Shown in pieces: positions 39,316 to 46,818 of a stretch of DNA of 64,000 bases. The first letter of the stretch is position 1; each line of letters begins with the position of its first letter. The DNA is from a virus, in IMG/VR virus record IMGVR_UViG_3300044811_000010, positions 1-64,000 of that record; one strand, 5' to 3'. The notes under the pieces were generated by a model, which had not been told where the DNA came from, did no database searches, and was given only the letters and a program-made list of their open reading frames with translations. The translations under genes were made by a program, and so were the position numbers.

Positions 39316-39337
39316 AGAGCCCGCTTCGGCGGGCTCT
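39316..39337 (+). terminator. Terminator of the late operon
   Basis: AGAGCCCGC-TTCG-GCGGGCTCT, a nine-pair stem with a stable tetraloop, after the holin gene. Confidence 0.85.
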
Positions 39338-39376
39338 CTGCGTGCTGGTGGGCTTGCGTCCCTAGGGTTGCTGTGG

Positions 39377-39382
39377 TAGCCT
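39377..39382 (+). promoter_or_regulatory. -10 box of leaderless promoter
   Basis: TGG-TAGCCT, six bases before GTG 39389. Confidence 0.5.
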
Positions 39383-39388
39383 CGCGGG

Positions 39389-39583
39389 GTGAGCCATTCT
39401 GGAACCAAGAACAGGCACCAGCGCATCACCGCGCGAATGGGCCGTAAGAAGTTCCGGGCCGCCGAGAAGCGAGTGCTGCATGGCGATAACATCCGCACGA
39501 GCAGATACTCGCACCGATGGGGCGGAATGGGCGCGATGAAGCAGGACGACATCCCGATTGACCCTAAGGAGGAAACACCATGA
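39389..39583 (+). CDS. Small basic protein
   Basis: 64 residues, Arg/Lys/His-rich. GTG start fixed by the -10 box. Overlaps the next gene by four bases. Unknown. Confidence 0.55.
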   Translation: MSHSGTKNRHQRITARMGRKKFRAAEKRVLHGDNIRTSRYSHRWGGMGAMKQDDIPIDPKEETP

Positions 39584-39720
39584 AGATCCGTCGCCAGCGC
39601 AACGCCAACAAGCGCCTCGCCGTCCGTCAAGCGGGCCACGACACCCGCAAGAGCGCGGGCTCGGTCAACCCCAAGGCGTTCACGCGGCCGGGCTCTCAGA
39701 ACCCGCACAAGCAGGGATGA
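39580..39720 (+). CDS. Small very basic protein
   Basis: 46 residues, over 30 percent Arg/Lys/His (IRRQRNANKRLAVRQAGH). Strong AAGGAGG eight bases before ATG 39580 and overlaps on both sides support it. Possibly nucleic-acid binding. Confidence 0.6.
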   Translation: MKIRRQRNANKRLAVRQAGHDTRKSAGSVNPKAFTRPGSQNPHKQG

Positions 39721-40100
39721 TGCACCACGTTCTCGTCACGGGCGACCGAAACTGGACCGACGCTTGGGCCGTCAGCACCCAGATTCTGCGCCTCGTGGAC
39801 ACCCACGGCGCTCGAAACGTCCTCTTGATCGCCGGCGGCTGCCGAGGACTGGACCTCATGGCCGAGAAGATCGCCAAGGACCACGGAATCCATGTGGCGC
39901 GCATCGACGCGCTCTGGGACTCCTACCACCGGGGCGCGGGGCCAATCCGCAACGGCGTCATGCTGACGCTTCACCCGAACGAGGTTCTCGCCTTCCATAA
40001 CGACATCGAGAACAGCTCAGGCACCGCCAACTGCATCAAGCAGGCTCGGGAACTTGGGGCTGATATCACGATGATCACTTCAGAGACGCGGCCCGGATGA
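39720..40100 (+). CDS. DUF2493 / SLOG-superfamily protein
   Basis: 126 residues from ATG 39720 (39717 equally possible). VLVTGDRNWTD, LIAGGCRGLDLMAEK and a WDSYHRGAGPIRNGVM block are the nucleotide-binding landmarks of the DUF2493 (YspA-like) branch of the SLOG fold. Members bind nucleotide-derived ligands, some as sensors. Role in phage unknown. Confidence 0.78.
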   Translation: MHHVLVTGDRNWTDAWAVSTQILRLVDTHGARNVLLIAGGCRGLDLMAEKIAKDHGIHVARIDALWDSYHRGAGPIRNGVMLTLHPNEVLAFHNDIENSSGTANCIKQARELGADITMITSETRPG

Positions 40101-40201
40101 CCGGCTACCGGACGTGCGAGCGTTGCCCTCTGCCGCTGACGTGGTGGGAGCGGCTCCGCAACCTCACGCTCTGCGCCGACTGTCGACGCTGGGGTCGCTG
40201 A
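40097..40201 (+). CDS. Tiny zinc-finger protein
   Basis: 34 residues: CERC (7-10) and CADC (27-30) around a Trp/Leu-rich core. Four-base overlap upstream and one-base overlap downstream support translation. Confidence 0.5.
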   Translation: MTGYRTCERCPLPLTWWERLRNLTLCADCRRWGR

Positions 40202-40419
40202 TGCAGGGTCCGCATTTCATCCACCTGACGAACGCCTATGTCGAAGCTCTAGGCTTGGAGAAGTTCGTCTACCAGCACTCTGGGCGCTACAGTTGTGTCT
40301 TCATCACCGAGGACTCGGTGTTACCTTTCGAAGCTCGTGGGTTCGATCTGGCCGTCGCCTACAACCACTGTCTGTACCTGCGGGCTTCTGACGGGCTCTC
40401 ATGGGACCTCAAGCGATGA
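40201..40419 (+). CDS. Hypothetical small protein
   Basis: 72 residues from ATG 40201, which shares a base with the previous stop. Globular-looking (FIHLTNAYVEALGLEKFVYQ). Unknown. Confidence 0.55.
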   Translation: MQGPHFIHLTNAYVEALGLEKFVYQHSGRYSCVFITEDSVLPFEARGFDLAVAYNHCLYLRASDGLSWDLKR

Positions 40420-40592
40420 TCACTGACACGACCCGCGTCGTGGCCGAGATGATGGACGGCGTCAACAAGATGACCGGCGCCCCTCCCGACGCAATCATCG
40501 ACATCGCCCGGCACGCGACTAAGCGCGCTGGTCTGGATGACGATACTGTGGACGAGGCGCTCCGCTACCTGCGCGAGCAGGATCGGCTGTGA
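40416..40592 (+). CDS. Hypothetical small helical protein
   Basis: 58 residues from ATG 40416 (ATGA overlap). Helical with acidic C-terminus (DDDTVDEALRYLREQ). Unknown. Confidence 0.55.
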   Translation: MITDTTRVVAEMMDGVNKMTGAPPDAIIDIARHATKRAGLDDDTVDEALRYLREQDRL

Positions 40593-40843
40593 GCCACCCC
40601 TCGAAGACCATTCGAGGAAAGCGCCGCAAGCTGGTCCGGCTGCTCGTGCGCGACGGCTTCAACTGCCACATCTGCAAGGAACCCCTGAACCTCCGGGCCG
40701 AGAACAACGCTCCTGACCAGCCCTCCATTGACCACGTTCTGCCCCGAAGCGAGGGCGGAGGCCACGAGCTGTCGAACCTGAGGCTGGCTCATCGCGAGTG
40801 CAACTCGCGGCGAGGTAGTGCGCCAATCGAACCTGTACTATAG
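40589..40843 (+). CDS. HNH endonuclease
   Basis: 84 residues, GTG start overlapping the upstream stop. CHICKEP (Cys26, Cys29), IDHVLP (Asp48-His49), SNLRLAHRECN (Asn63, His68, Cys71) make a complete zinc-bound HNH site. Small phage HNH proteins of this type often assist terminase in genome packaging; here it faces the terminase genes from the other strand. Confidence 0.85.
   Translation: MSHPSKTIRGKRRKLVRLLVRDGFNCHICKEPLNLRAENNAPDQPSIDHVLPRSEGGGHELSNLRLAHRECNSRRGSAPIEPVL
40836..40841 (+). promoter_or_regulatory. -10 box of leaderless promoter
   Basis: TG-TACTAT, six bases before GTG 40848, overlapping the HNH gene end. Confidence 0.45.
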
Positions 40844-40847
40844 GTCC

Positions 40848-40985
40848 GTGATCATTGCAGCCCTCCTTGCCGTCGTAATCGCCGCCCTCGTCTACTGGGT
40901 GGCTGTCCGCCTTGGGCTCCCGCAGCTCATCGCCATCATCGCTGCGATCCTAGTGATCCTAGGGATTCTTGGGCCGTACACCTAA
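40848..40985 (+). CDS. Tiny two-helix membrane protein
   Basis: 45 residues, GTG start. IIAALLAVVIAALVYWVAV and LIAIIAAILVILGILG are two transmembrane helices with almost no loops, a holin- or pinholin-like shape. It ends in overlap with the terminase stop on the other strand. Role unknown. Confidence 0.55.
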   Translation: MIIAALLAVVIAALVYWVAVRLGLPQLIAIIAAILVILGILGPYT

Positions 40986-42532
40986 CGCAGCCACACGTCG
41001 GGAGACGTGAGCAGCTCGGAGATAGTCGGCGGCGTCCGGAAGTCGGTCAGCCCGATGGCGTCAGCCGCCTCCTCGTCGGTCAGCCCAGCATCCTCTTCAA
41101 CCCCGTAGTAGTCCTCGTCGGGGTCGTCCGGGTCGTGGATGTCCCAAGGGTCGCTGTCGTCGGACTGGCCGCCCTCTCCAGGATCCGTGCTCAGAACCTG
41201 AACGTCAGGGACGCCCTCGTTGACGAGGCCCCAATGCTGCAGCATCTTCGCGGAGACAACGTCGTCGTGCTCCCCTTCGGGAGCCGAGTACGTCATCTTC
41301 CCGGCAGGGCTCATCGTCATCGTGTAGTTCTCGAACTCGTCCCGGCCGCTCGGAACGAGGAACGCGCGGTTCTCTTCCAAGTCCTTCGCAAGCAGCCGGA
41401 CCATGTTGGTCTTGTGCGTCGTGAAGTTGATCGGGACCACGTCGTAGCCCTCGACCTCCATGTCCTCCACGATGGGGTCGCCGACGCCGGTCGAGTCCAT
41501 TACGAGCATGACGTTCTCGGCGCCCGCCTTCATCAGCGTCCTGACGGCCCTTCGGATGCGGCGCTTCTGCTCGGGCCAAGTGATCGCCTGCATGCGTTCG
41601 AAGTAGACGTTGCGCCGGTCGCGAGCGCGGGCTCCGTAGAGGACTGTCCAGTCGTTCGTGCGCGCGAGGTCGATCCCGAGTACGACGTAGCCTGCCGGCA
41701 GGATGACCTTGCCGCTGTCGGGGTCGGCGAGCAGGCCATCAGAGCGGACGATAACGTCCTGCTCGGCCCGGTTGCCAATGAGGAAGGTGCTCGATCCGGC
41801 CGCGAGGAACTTCGCCAATACCTCCTGCTCGAACTCCAAGCGCGGCATGGCGCCGCGCATGCGCTCGACTTCGCCCTCGGGAAGCGTGGGGTTGTCAGCC
41901 GACGTGAACGTCCAGCTCTCCCAGTCCTCGCGGTCGGGGTCTTGGCCCATCCTCCACACCTGATAGAACCAGTTGCGCCCTCGGGGCGTGCTGATCATCA
42001 GCGCGCCACCGCGACGGTCCATAAGGGTCGGGGAGACGATCTGGTTCCAGATGCGGCCCGGCATGGTAGCGGCCTCGTCCAAGACGGCGAAGTCGACGCC
42101 TTCTCCCAGCATGCCCTCAGGGCGCTCAGCGGAGTAGAACTCCATCCGCGTGCCGTTCTTGAAGCGCAGGATGACGGAGCGTCCCGCGTCGAAGTTGGTT
42201 TCGGGCGGAGGATCGTGGACCAGCACGCCGTCGGGTAGCTGGCGCAGGACTTCAGCGTAGCCACGCTTGACGATCTTGTACGTCGGCGCGACCCACCACA
42301 GCATCTGCTTGGGCTTTCGAGCCTTCCCGACGATGATCTTGGCGGCGATCTTCGTCTTACCGAAGCGGCGGCCCGCGTTCATCACCTTGAATCGCGCGTT
42401 GGAGCGGACCACCGGGAGCTGGGCCGGGTGCGGGTAGACGACCTTGTCCTTGAGGCTGGCGATGAGCCTCCGGAACTGCTCAGGGTCGTTCTCCGCAAGC
42501 TCCTGCAGCCGGTCGAATGCCTTGTCGGCCAT
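40982..42532 (-). CDS. terL: Terminase large subunit
   Basis: 516 residues. Packaging motor. Walker A GRRFGKT (54-60), Walker B VDFAVLDEAA with Asp152-Glu153, and the RNase H-like nuclease with GIDLARTNDW, VMDSTGVGDP and HDDVVSA. Complete. It is transcribed leftwards, opposite to portal and capsid and about 25 kb from them, an uncommon arrangement. Confidence 0.95.
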   Translation of the reverse strand: MADKAFDRLQELAENDPEQFRRLIASLKDKVVYPHPAQLPVVRSNARFKVMNAGRRFGKTKIAAKIIVGKARKPKQMLWWVAPTYKIVKRGYAEVLRQLPDGVLVHDPPPETNFDAGRSVILRFKNGTRMEFYSAERPEGMLGEGVDFAVLDEAATMPGRIWNQIVSPTLMDRRGGALMISTPRGRNWFYQVWRMGQDPDREDWESWTFTSADNPTLPEGEVERMRGAMPRLEFEQEVLAKFLAAGSSTFLIGNRAEQDVIVRSDGLLADPDSGKVILPAGYVVLGIDLARTNDWTVLYGARARDRRNVYFERMQAITWPEQKRRIRRAVRTLMKAGAENVMLVMDSTGVGDPIVEDMEVEGYDVVPINFTTHKTNMVRLLAKDLEENRAFLVPSGRDEFENYTMTMSPAGKMTYSAPEGEHDDVVSAKMLQHWGLVNEGVPDVQVLSTDPGEGGQSDDSDPWDIHDPDDPDEDYYGVEEDAGLTDEEAADAIGLTDFRTPPTISELLTSPDVWLR

Positions 42533-42534
42533 GA

Positions 42535-42981
42535 CTACTCCGAGGCGGCTGCTGCGATGCCTTCAGGCACTTCGCCGCCCTCGAAGAGCTGCGCGAGCTT
42601 CTCAGCGAGGTCCGGATCGCGCTCCATCGCCTCGACCGCCTGCGTGATCGTCTCTTCGTCGGCCTTCTCGGTCTGGGCACGCAGCGCTCCACCGAGGAAC
42701 TCCTTGCGGACGGCGAGAAGCTCGGTGATCGTCATTTCGCTGGCATGCTCAAGGCGCTCGGCGATGACGCCGTCGACCTTGCGGGTGACCTGAAGAACGC
42801 GGTCTTCGATGAGGCGCAGAGCGCGGCCCTTGACGCGGGGGTCCTTGCGCCACCGTGTGATGGTTGCGCTGTCCTTGACTCCGAACAGCTCGCACATGTC
42901 GGCGCGCGAGGCGCCGCTGGCGAACGCCTCGGCGACCTGCTGAGCGAAGTCGGGGTCTGCGAGAGGGTTTGGGCGAGCCAT
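42535..42981 (-). CDS. terS: Terminase small subunit
   Basis: 148 residues. N-terminal helix-turn-helix (ADMCELFGVKDSATITRWRKD) for DNA recognition, then a long helix (LLAVRKEFLGGALRAQTEK) and an acidic tail. Two bases before terL. Start is leaderless: -10 TAGAAT six bases upstream. Confidence 0.82.
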   Translation of the reverse strand: MARPNPLADPDFAQQVAEAFASGASRADMCELFGVKDSATITRWRKDPRVKGRALRLIEDRVLQVTRKVDGVIAERLEHASEMTITELLAVRKEFLGGALRAQTEKADEETITQAVEAMERDPDLAEKLAQLFEGGEVPEGIAAAASE

Positions 42982-42985
42982 GAGG

Positions 42986-43126
42986 CTATTCTACCCCGTT
43001 ATTCGACACGGGCTTGTTGCCGGGATCGGCGCAATCATGGGGCGGAGAGTAGTCCCAGTGCCCCGGCTCGGGGTGCCCGAGATAGACACGCCCTCCGCAC
43101 TTCGGGCACACCATGGCGATAGCCAC
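42986..43126 (-). CDS. Tiny zinc-ribbon protein
   Basis: 46 residues from GTG 43126, which shares a base with the upstream stop. VCPKCGG (6-12) and HDC near residue 33 form a possible zinc site. Unknown. Confidence 0.5.
   Translation of the reverse strand: MAIAMVCPKCGGRVYLGHPEPGHWDYSPPHDCADPGNKPVSNNGVE
42988..42993 (-). promoter_or_regulatory. -10 box of leaderless terminase promoter
   Basis: TAGAAT on the minus strand, six bases before ATG 42981, overlapping the upstream stop. Confidence 0.55.
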
Positions 43127-43440
43127 TACTCGACCACCTGAATCGCCACTGTGCCGTCCGGCCACACCAGCCGGCAGCTAGAGATGTGGGAGTCCGATGC
43201 GACGCACAGCCGATCCGCGAGGTCGAGGCTGATCGTAGGCTTGGACTCGTCCGGGTTTAGCACGCGGTAGACCGTGCGCGTCGACACTCGCGCCTTGTGG
43301 GCAATCAGGGACACGCTCTCGCCAGCCTCGTCGCTACCGGGCCGGATGATCCGCTGCAGTATCGCCTGCACGTCCGCTGTCACCACTCGGGGCTCCGGCC
43401 CCTCGTGGCGTTCGATCTCGTTGTCCAGTAGTGTCGCCAT
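43126..43440 (-). CDS. Helix-turn-helix DNA-binding protein
   Basis: 104 residues. Residues 43-78 (SLIAHKARVSTRTVYRVLN then TISLDLADRLCVA) form a Cro/C1-type helix-turn-helix. ATG 43440 has GGGAG upstream. A possible regulator of the terminase-replication block; no lysogeny genes accompany it. Its N-terminus overlaps the previous gene by 107 bases. Confidence 0.7.
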   Translation of the reverse strand: MATLLDNEIERHEGPEPRVVTADVQAILQRIIRPGSDEAGESVSLIAHKARVSTRTVYRVLNPDESKPTISLDLADRLCVASDSHISSCRLVWPDGTVAIQVVE

Positions 43441-43612
43441 CTGTCTCCCTAGGTTCGGTCTGGACGTGTGACGGTCCAGGGAGACTTGTGTGCTGAACGC
43501 CGAAGAGGAACTTCTCGTACAACGCCTTGTCGGTGACCCTGAGAGTGAAGGTGACTCCGACGCCGTCGACCTCCGATGAGACTACTTCGAATCCGGGCGG
43601 CAGGCTAACCAT
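43334..43612 (-). CDS. Hypothetical protein, C-terminus overlapping HTH gene
   Basis: 92 residues. The first ~45 (LPPGFEVVSSEVDGVGVTFT, TDKALYEKFLFGVQ) look like a compact domain; the rest is Gly/Asp/Arg-rich and lies in the overlap with the HTH gene. One-base coupling to the upstream Pth2 stop. Either the overlap is real or the stop is later than needed. Confidence 0.5.
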   Translation of the reverse strand: MVSLPPGFEVVSSEVDGVGVTFTLRVTDKALYEKFLFGVQHTSLPGPSHVQTEPRETDGDTTGQRDRTPRGAGAPSGDSGRAGDTAADHPAR

Positions 43613-44172
43613 CAGGATCGCCTAAGTCGGCCAAGGAGCGTCCGAGTGGAGCGCTTCTCGGCCCGTCGCGTCCGAAGCCACTCGTTGATGAGGTCCGCAG
43701 ACCAGCCGCGCTGTAGCCAATGCTTGATCTGGCTTAGCTCCTCGGGAGTCAGGTGGTCCGTCTCGATGATCGTCGGCCTGTCGCGGTAGAGATCCAGCGA
43801 GCTGAAGGTCGCGGCGACGTGGGGGCTGTCCTTGTCCACGATCTCGATGCCGAGCGCGGTGGGGACGATGGAGGCAACTTCGGTGTGCCCCTCATCCAAG
43901 ATCAGAGCGGTCTTGAACCCGCGTCCGTTGAGGTATCGCTCGATGTCGAGCAGGTGCTCCCGGTCGCGCGCCTCCATGACCAGTTTCATGTAGTGGCCGC
44001 CCTTGTACCACTGGTTGACGAGGCCCGTCTCGATCAGGTGCCCGAAGCCTTCCTCGCCGTGTCGGCAGGAGATTCGGTACGCCTCGACCGCCGCGTGGCT
44101 GGCCTGAGCGGCCGCCTTGCCGGTCGACATGCCGAGCCCCTTGTTGAGCACGATGTACATTGCTGGCCTCAT
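43612..44172 (-). CDS. pth2: Peptidyl-tRNA hydrolase, Pth2 family
   Basis: 186 residues from ATG 44172 (ATGA overlap upstream). Frees tRNA from stalled peptidyl-tRNA. The Pth2 fold is visible: MYIVLNKGLGMSTGKAAAQ with ASHAAVEAYR, a GHYMKLVMEA strand, IERYLNGRGFKTALI and DEGHTEV...PTALGIEIV. Bacteria usually have Pth1; Pth2 is the archaeal/eukaryotic type with some bacterial relatives. A 60-residue basic C-terminal extension is extra. Fits the tRNA theme of this phage. Confidence 0.85.
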   Translation of the reverse strand: MRPAMYIVLNKGLGMSTGKAAAQASHAAVEAYRISCRHGEEGFGHLIETGLVNQWYKGGHYMKLVMEARDREHLLDIERYLNGRGFKTALILDEGHTEVASIVPTALGIEIVDKDSPHVAATFSSLDLYRDRPTIIETDHLTPEELSQIKHWLQRGWSADLINEWLRTRRAEKRSTRTLLGRLRRS

Positions 44173-44333
44173 GGCCGCCTCGCCTCGCAGAACTGGGTCC
44201 AGTATTGGCCGACGCAGACGCCGAAGAAGAACACCCAGCCGCTGCCCCAATCGTACGCCATCGCCAAGGTGGCTAGCGCTACAGAGATTGACAGCAAGGC
44301 CGCTGTTGCCCAGCGCTGAGTGCGTCGAGACAT
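44169..44333 (-). CDS. Small two-helix membrane protein
   Basis: 54 residues from ATG 44333 (one-base overlap upstream, four-base downstream). WATAALLSISVALATLAM and WVFFFGVCVGQYWTQF are two membrane helices. Unknown. Confidence 0.6.
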   Translation of the reverse strand: MSRRTQRWATAALLSISVALATLAMAYDWGSGWVFFFGVCVGQYWTQFCEARRP

Positions 44334-44569
44334 CAGTCGGGCCATCCTGGACCGCAGGTGACCCGCACGCGATGCGGGCACATTACATTCATGCAGGTCG
44401 TCCCCAGAGGGCACCCGCATTGAGGCATCAGCAGCCCGCCGGGGAGGGGCTCGTAGGGTCCTCGCTCAGCCTCACGAACGAACCTCTCCATAATCTCTGA
44501 CAAGCTCTCTCCTTCGCAGGCGAGCCGCACGTCGTCAGCGAACTCCAAGAGTTCCTCAGGCGACAGCAC
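44333..44569 (-). CDS. Small Cys-rich protein
   Basis: 78 residues from GTG 44569, 14 bases inside the end of the RuvC-like gene. Helical N-terminus (SPEELLEFADDVRLAC), then a C-terminal cluster CGCPLGTTC...CPHR...C that may bind metal. Confidence 0.55.
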   Translation of the reverse strand: MLSPEELLEFADDVRLACEGESLSEIMERFVREAERGPYEPLPGGLLMPQCGCPLGTTCMNVMCPHRVRVTCGPGWPD

Positions 44570-45107
44570 TGGGCGCTCCCGGCAACGTCTTGAGGTCGAT
44601 CCCGGCCTTGAGGCCGAGCAGCTCAGTCTGGGTGTAGAAGACGAAGTGCTGGATCGCGTCGTTCTGGTGACGGTTCTCCTTGAGCGGCTTGTAGTACAGC
44701 TCTTCCGCGCCCGCCGCCTGCGCCGCCTTCTTGATGGCGGCCGGTTGAAGCACCAGCGGGATCTCGAAGTGGCGGCACAGGAACGTGATCGCCCCAATGA
44801 CCCTAGCGGTCCTGCATTGATCCCACTTCAAGAACTTCAGCTTCTCGGGGTACAGCCGCCAGTCCTCGCAGACCACGCGTCCGATGGGGCCAGTGTTGTC
44901 CTCGGCCGTGACTCCGTCACGAGCGTAGGCGTCCCCGTTGAAGATCGAGGCGTGAGGGTCGCTAGGGTTGCTCAGCGCCTCCCACATCTCGTCAGCGGTG
45001 ACCCACATCTTCTCTGTCCCGCCCGCAAGCAACCGCGTGTGGCGGCCGACAGCCCACCCGAAGTCCTCGCCGGGGTCGCAGTAGAGGGTGCGGAAGTCCT
45101 CAGACAC
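44556..45107 (-). CDS. RuvC-like Holliday junction resolvase
   Basis: 183 residues. RNase H-like fold with acidic positions Asp11 (YCDPGEDFGW), Glu81-Asp82 (VCEDWRLYP) and the HQNDAIQH block with Asp150, the pattern of phage RuvC-type resolvases. Would resolve branched DNA before packaging, consistent with a place between replication and terminase genes. Confidence 0.75.
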   Translation of the reverse strand: MSEDFRTLYCDPGEDFGWAVGRHTRLLAGGTEKMWVTADEMWEALSNPSDPHASIFNGDAYARDGVTAEDNTGPIGRVVCEDWRLYPEKLKFLKWDQCRTARVIGAITFLCRHFEIPLVLQPAAIKKAAQAAGAEELYYKPLKENRHQNDAIQHFVFYTQTELLGLKAGIDLKTLPGAPSAVA

Positions 45108-45369
45108 TGGGAGCCTCTACGAAGCGGCGCCGAGTCGACAGCTTGATCGGCAGCGAGGCGCGGACTGAGGTCGTTGCGGCGTTGAAGGCAATCTGCCCGA
45201 CGTAGTTAGCGAGGTCGCCCCGCTTGCCGAAGTCCTCGGCGGCCTCTACCATCATGGCTTCGGGAACAGGCACGGCGATGAAGAGGTCGTTGTACCCATC
45301 GGCCCTGTTGTAGCCGGGCAACAGCCGCTTCAACGCCCTACGGCGCCACCAACGGCGCCACCAGCTCAT
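45100..45369 (-). CDS. Hypothetical protein
   Basis: 89 residues; Trp/Arg-rich N-terminus (SWWRRWWRRRALKR) then a mixed domain. Overlaps both neighbours. The N-terminus could bind membrane or nucleic acid. Unknown. Confidence 0.55.
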   Translation of the reverse strand: MSWWRRWWRRRALKRLLPGYNRADGYNDLFIAVPVPEAMMVEAAEDFGKRGDLANYVGQIAFNAATTSVRASLPIKLSTRRRFVEAPSV

Positions 45370-45653
45370 GTCTGCACCGTGAGCGTGTCGCGCAGGTGAG
45401 CCGGAACGGCGATGACGACCGGAACGGCCTCAGGCTTTCCGTCCTTGCCTCGGATGGTGTATTCGCCGTAGCCGACCTTGTGGCTCTCAGAGCGCAGCTT
45501 GCCGCCTAGGATCAGGAGCCGTGCCTCGCGCTTGGTGCGGGCATGGCCGCGCGAGACGATGAACTCGACCGGGTCGATGAATGCGGGAAGCTCGCGGCGA
45601 AGCAGCTTGCGCAGCTTCGCGATCTTCTTGGCCTGAACAGGTCGATGGCTCAT
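45366..45653 (-). CDS. S4-like RNA-binding protein (tentative)
   Basis: 95 residues. FIDPVEFIVSRGHARTKREA followed by LLILGGKLRSESHKVG resembles the S4 RNA-binding fold (helix, RGxAxTxxEA turn, LI.GGxV strand), then a basic beta tail. If correct it would bind structured RNA, of interest beside Pth2. Call is by pattern only. Confidence 0.5.
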   Translation of the reverse strand: MSHRPVQAKKIAKLRKLLRRELPAFIDPVEFIVSRGHARTKREARLLILGGKLRSESHKVGYGEYTIRGKDGKPEAVPVVIAVPAHLRDTLTVQT

Positions 45654-45657
45654 TTCT

Positions 45658-46170
45658 CTAGATCACCGAGGTCTGGACGGGCTGGCCCGTGTCCTCGACA
45701 CCGGCCTCAGGCGAGACGGGTCCGAGCGGGCCATCGCTGGGCTTCGGACGAGGATCGACCAGCGGGCTCTCGGCGGCTGCCTTGATGGCGCCCGGCCGAC
45801 GCGGCGCGTCAGGGTCGCCAGGAGCCTCCTTGGCGAAGATTTCCTCAGGCGTCGGGCCAGCGTCGCCGGTCGTGGGCGAAATGACGCGAACCTGCGGCCG
45901 AGCGTCTACGAGAACCTCAGGCACGGAGACGACCGTGTAGAGAGCCTGCAGCTTCCCCAGCGGCTCATCCAACGTCGAGCCGAAGTTGGACTCGGGCGTG
46001 ATGATCACGCCAGCGCCGGCAGCCCCGGACCACTCGGATTGAGCACCAGCCCCATGGTTGATCGGGGACGGGCCGACGACCTTGACCCGGTTGTACGGGA
46101 AGACCTCGTCAGTCTCGGAGTCATTGGGTCGCTGGTCGTTGAGTTCGAGGATGGTTCCGGGCGTGTACAT
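45658..46170 (-). CDS. Hypothetical protein
   Basis: 170 residues. N-terminal ~95 residues mixed (TILELNDQRPND, ALYTVVSVPEVLV); C-terminal 75 residues Pro/Gly/Asp-rich and probably disordered. Unknown. Confidence 0.55.
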   Translation of the reverse strand: MYTPGTILELNDQRPNDSETDEVFPYNRVKVVGPSPINHGAGAQSEWSGAAGAGVIITPESNFGSTLDEPLGKLQALYTVVSVPEVLVDARPQVRVISPTTGDAGPTPEEIFAKEAPGDPDAPRRPGAIKAAAESPLVDPRPKPSDGPLGPVSPEAGVEDTGQPVQTSVI

Positions 46171-46175
46171 GTGGG

Positions 46176-46382
46176 TCAGACCTCCTGGGTCAGCTTGTCG
46201 CGAATGACGGACGACCGCCTGAGCAGCCTGTCCAGTTCAGCAGAGAGCGCGATGTGGTCTACCGGCCAGAGCCGGGCGTCAATCGAGTTCAGAGAAATCT
46301 CGACCTTTCGGACGCTGCGATTGACTTCGGCGTACCGACGCCAGAGGCGACGACGGAACCATGCGCGAATGAAGTAGGGCAT
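46176..46382 (-). CDS. Small basic helical protein
   Basis: 68 residues from ATG 46382, nine bases after an extended -10 (TGG-TACAGT). Arg-rich helix (RAWFRRRLWRRYAEV). TTG 46388 is in frame. Unknown. Confidence 0.5.
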   Translation of the reverse strand: MPYFIRAWFRRRLWRRYAEVNRSVRKVEISLNSIDARLWPVDHIALSAELDRLLRRSSVIRDKLTQEV

Positions 46383-46401
46383 CTGCAAGGAACTGTACCA
46401 G

Positions 46402-46818
46402 CTATTCCTTGTAGGCGTCGTAAAGCTGACGAGCGACGCGGTCTACGAAGCCCTCGCGTCGCTGATCCACGGTTTCCTTGAAGTCCTCGTACGTCTGCTC
46501 GGGCATCCACGACTCGACCGCGTGTAGTGACACATCGAAGTCTCGCATCGCCACATGTACCCATTCGTGGATGATCGTCTGGTCGAGTTCGTGCTGGTCG
46601 GCCTCGTCCACGAAGTCGTTGTCGAAGTAGAAGTGACAGGAGTCGTAGAGAACCGAAGTCTGCACAGCAGCCACGGCAGACAAGCCTCCCCTACACGGAA
46701 CGTCGTCCGTCGTCGTCACGCACTTGATGTCGAAGTGCCCGATGGCTAGCATCGGCAGCCTCTTCTGCCAGAACTCGATACGCTTGGCTAGCTTGACAGC
46801 TCCCCGGCTGGTCATCAA
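46402..46818 (-). CDS. HExxH zincin-like metallopeptidase
   Basis: 138 residues. TIIHEWVHVAM (82-91) carries His84, Glu85, His88 of the zincin site; a third ligand may lie near residue 100. Similar small phage proteins are of SprT/WLM-like type, but this one is not clearly either. Start overlaps the upstream P-loop gene. Confidence 0.62.
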   Translation of the reverse strand: MMTSRGAVKLAKRIEFWQKRLPMLAIGHFDIKCVTTTDDVPCRGGLSAVAAVQTSVLYDSCHFYFDNDFVDEADQHELDQTIIHEWVHVAMRDFDVSLHAVESWMPEQTYEDFKETVDQRREGFVDRVARQLYDAYKE

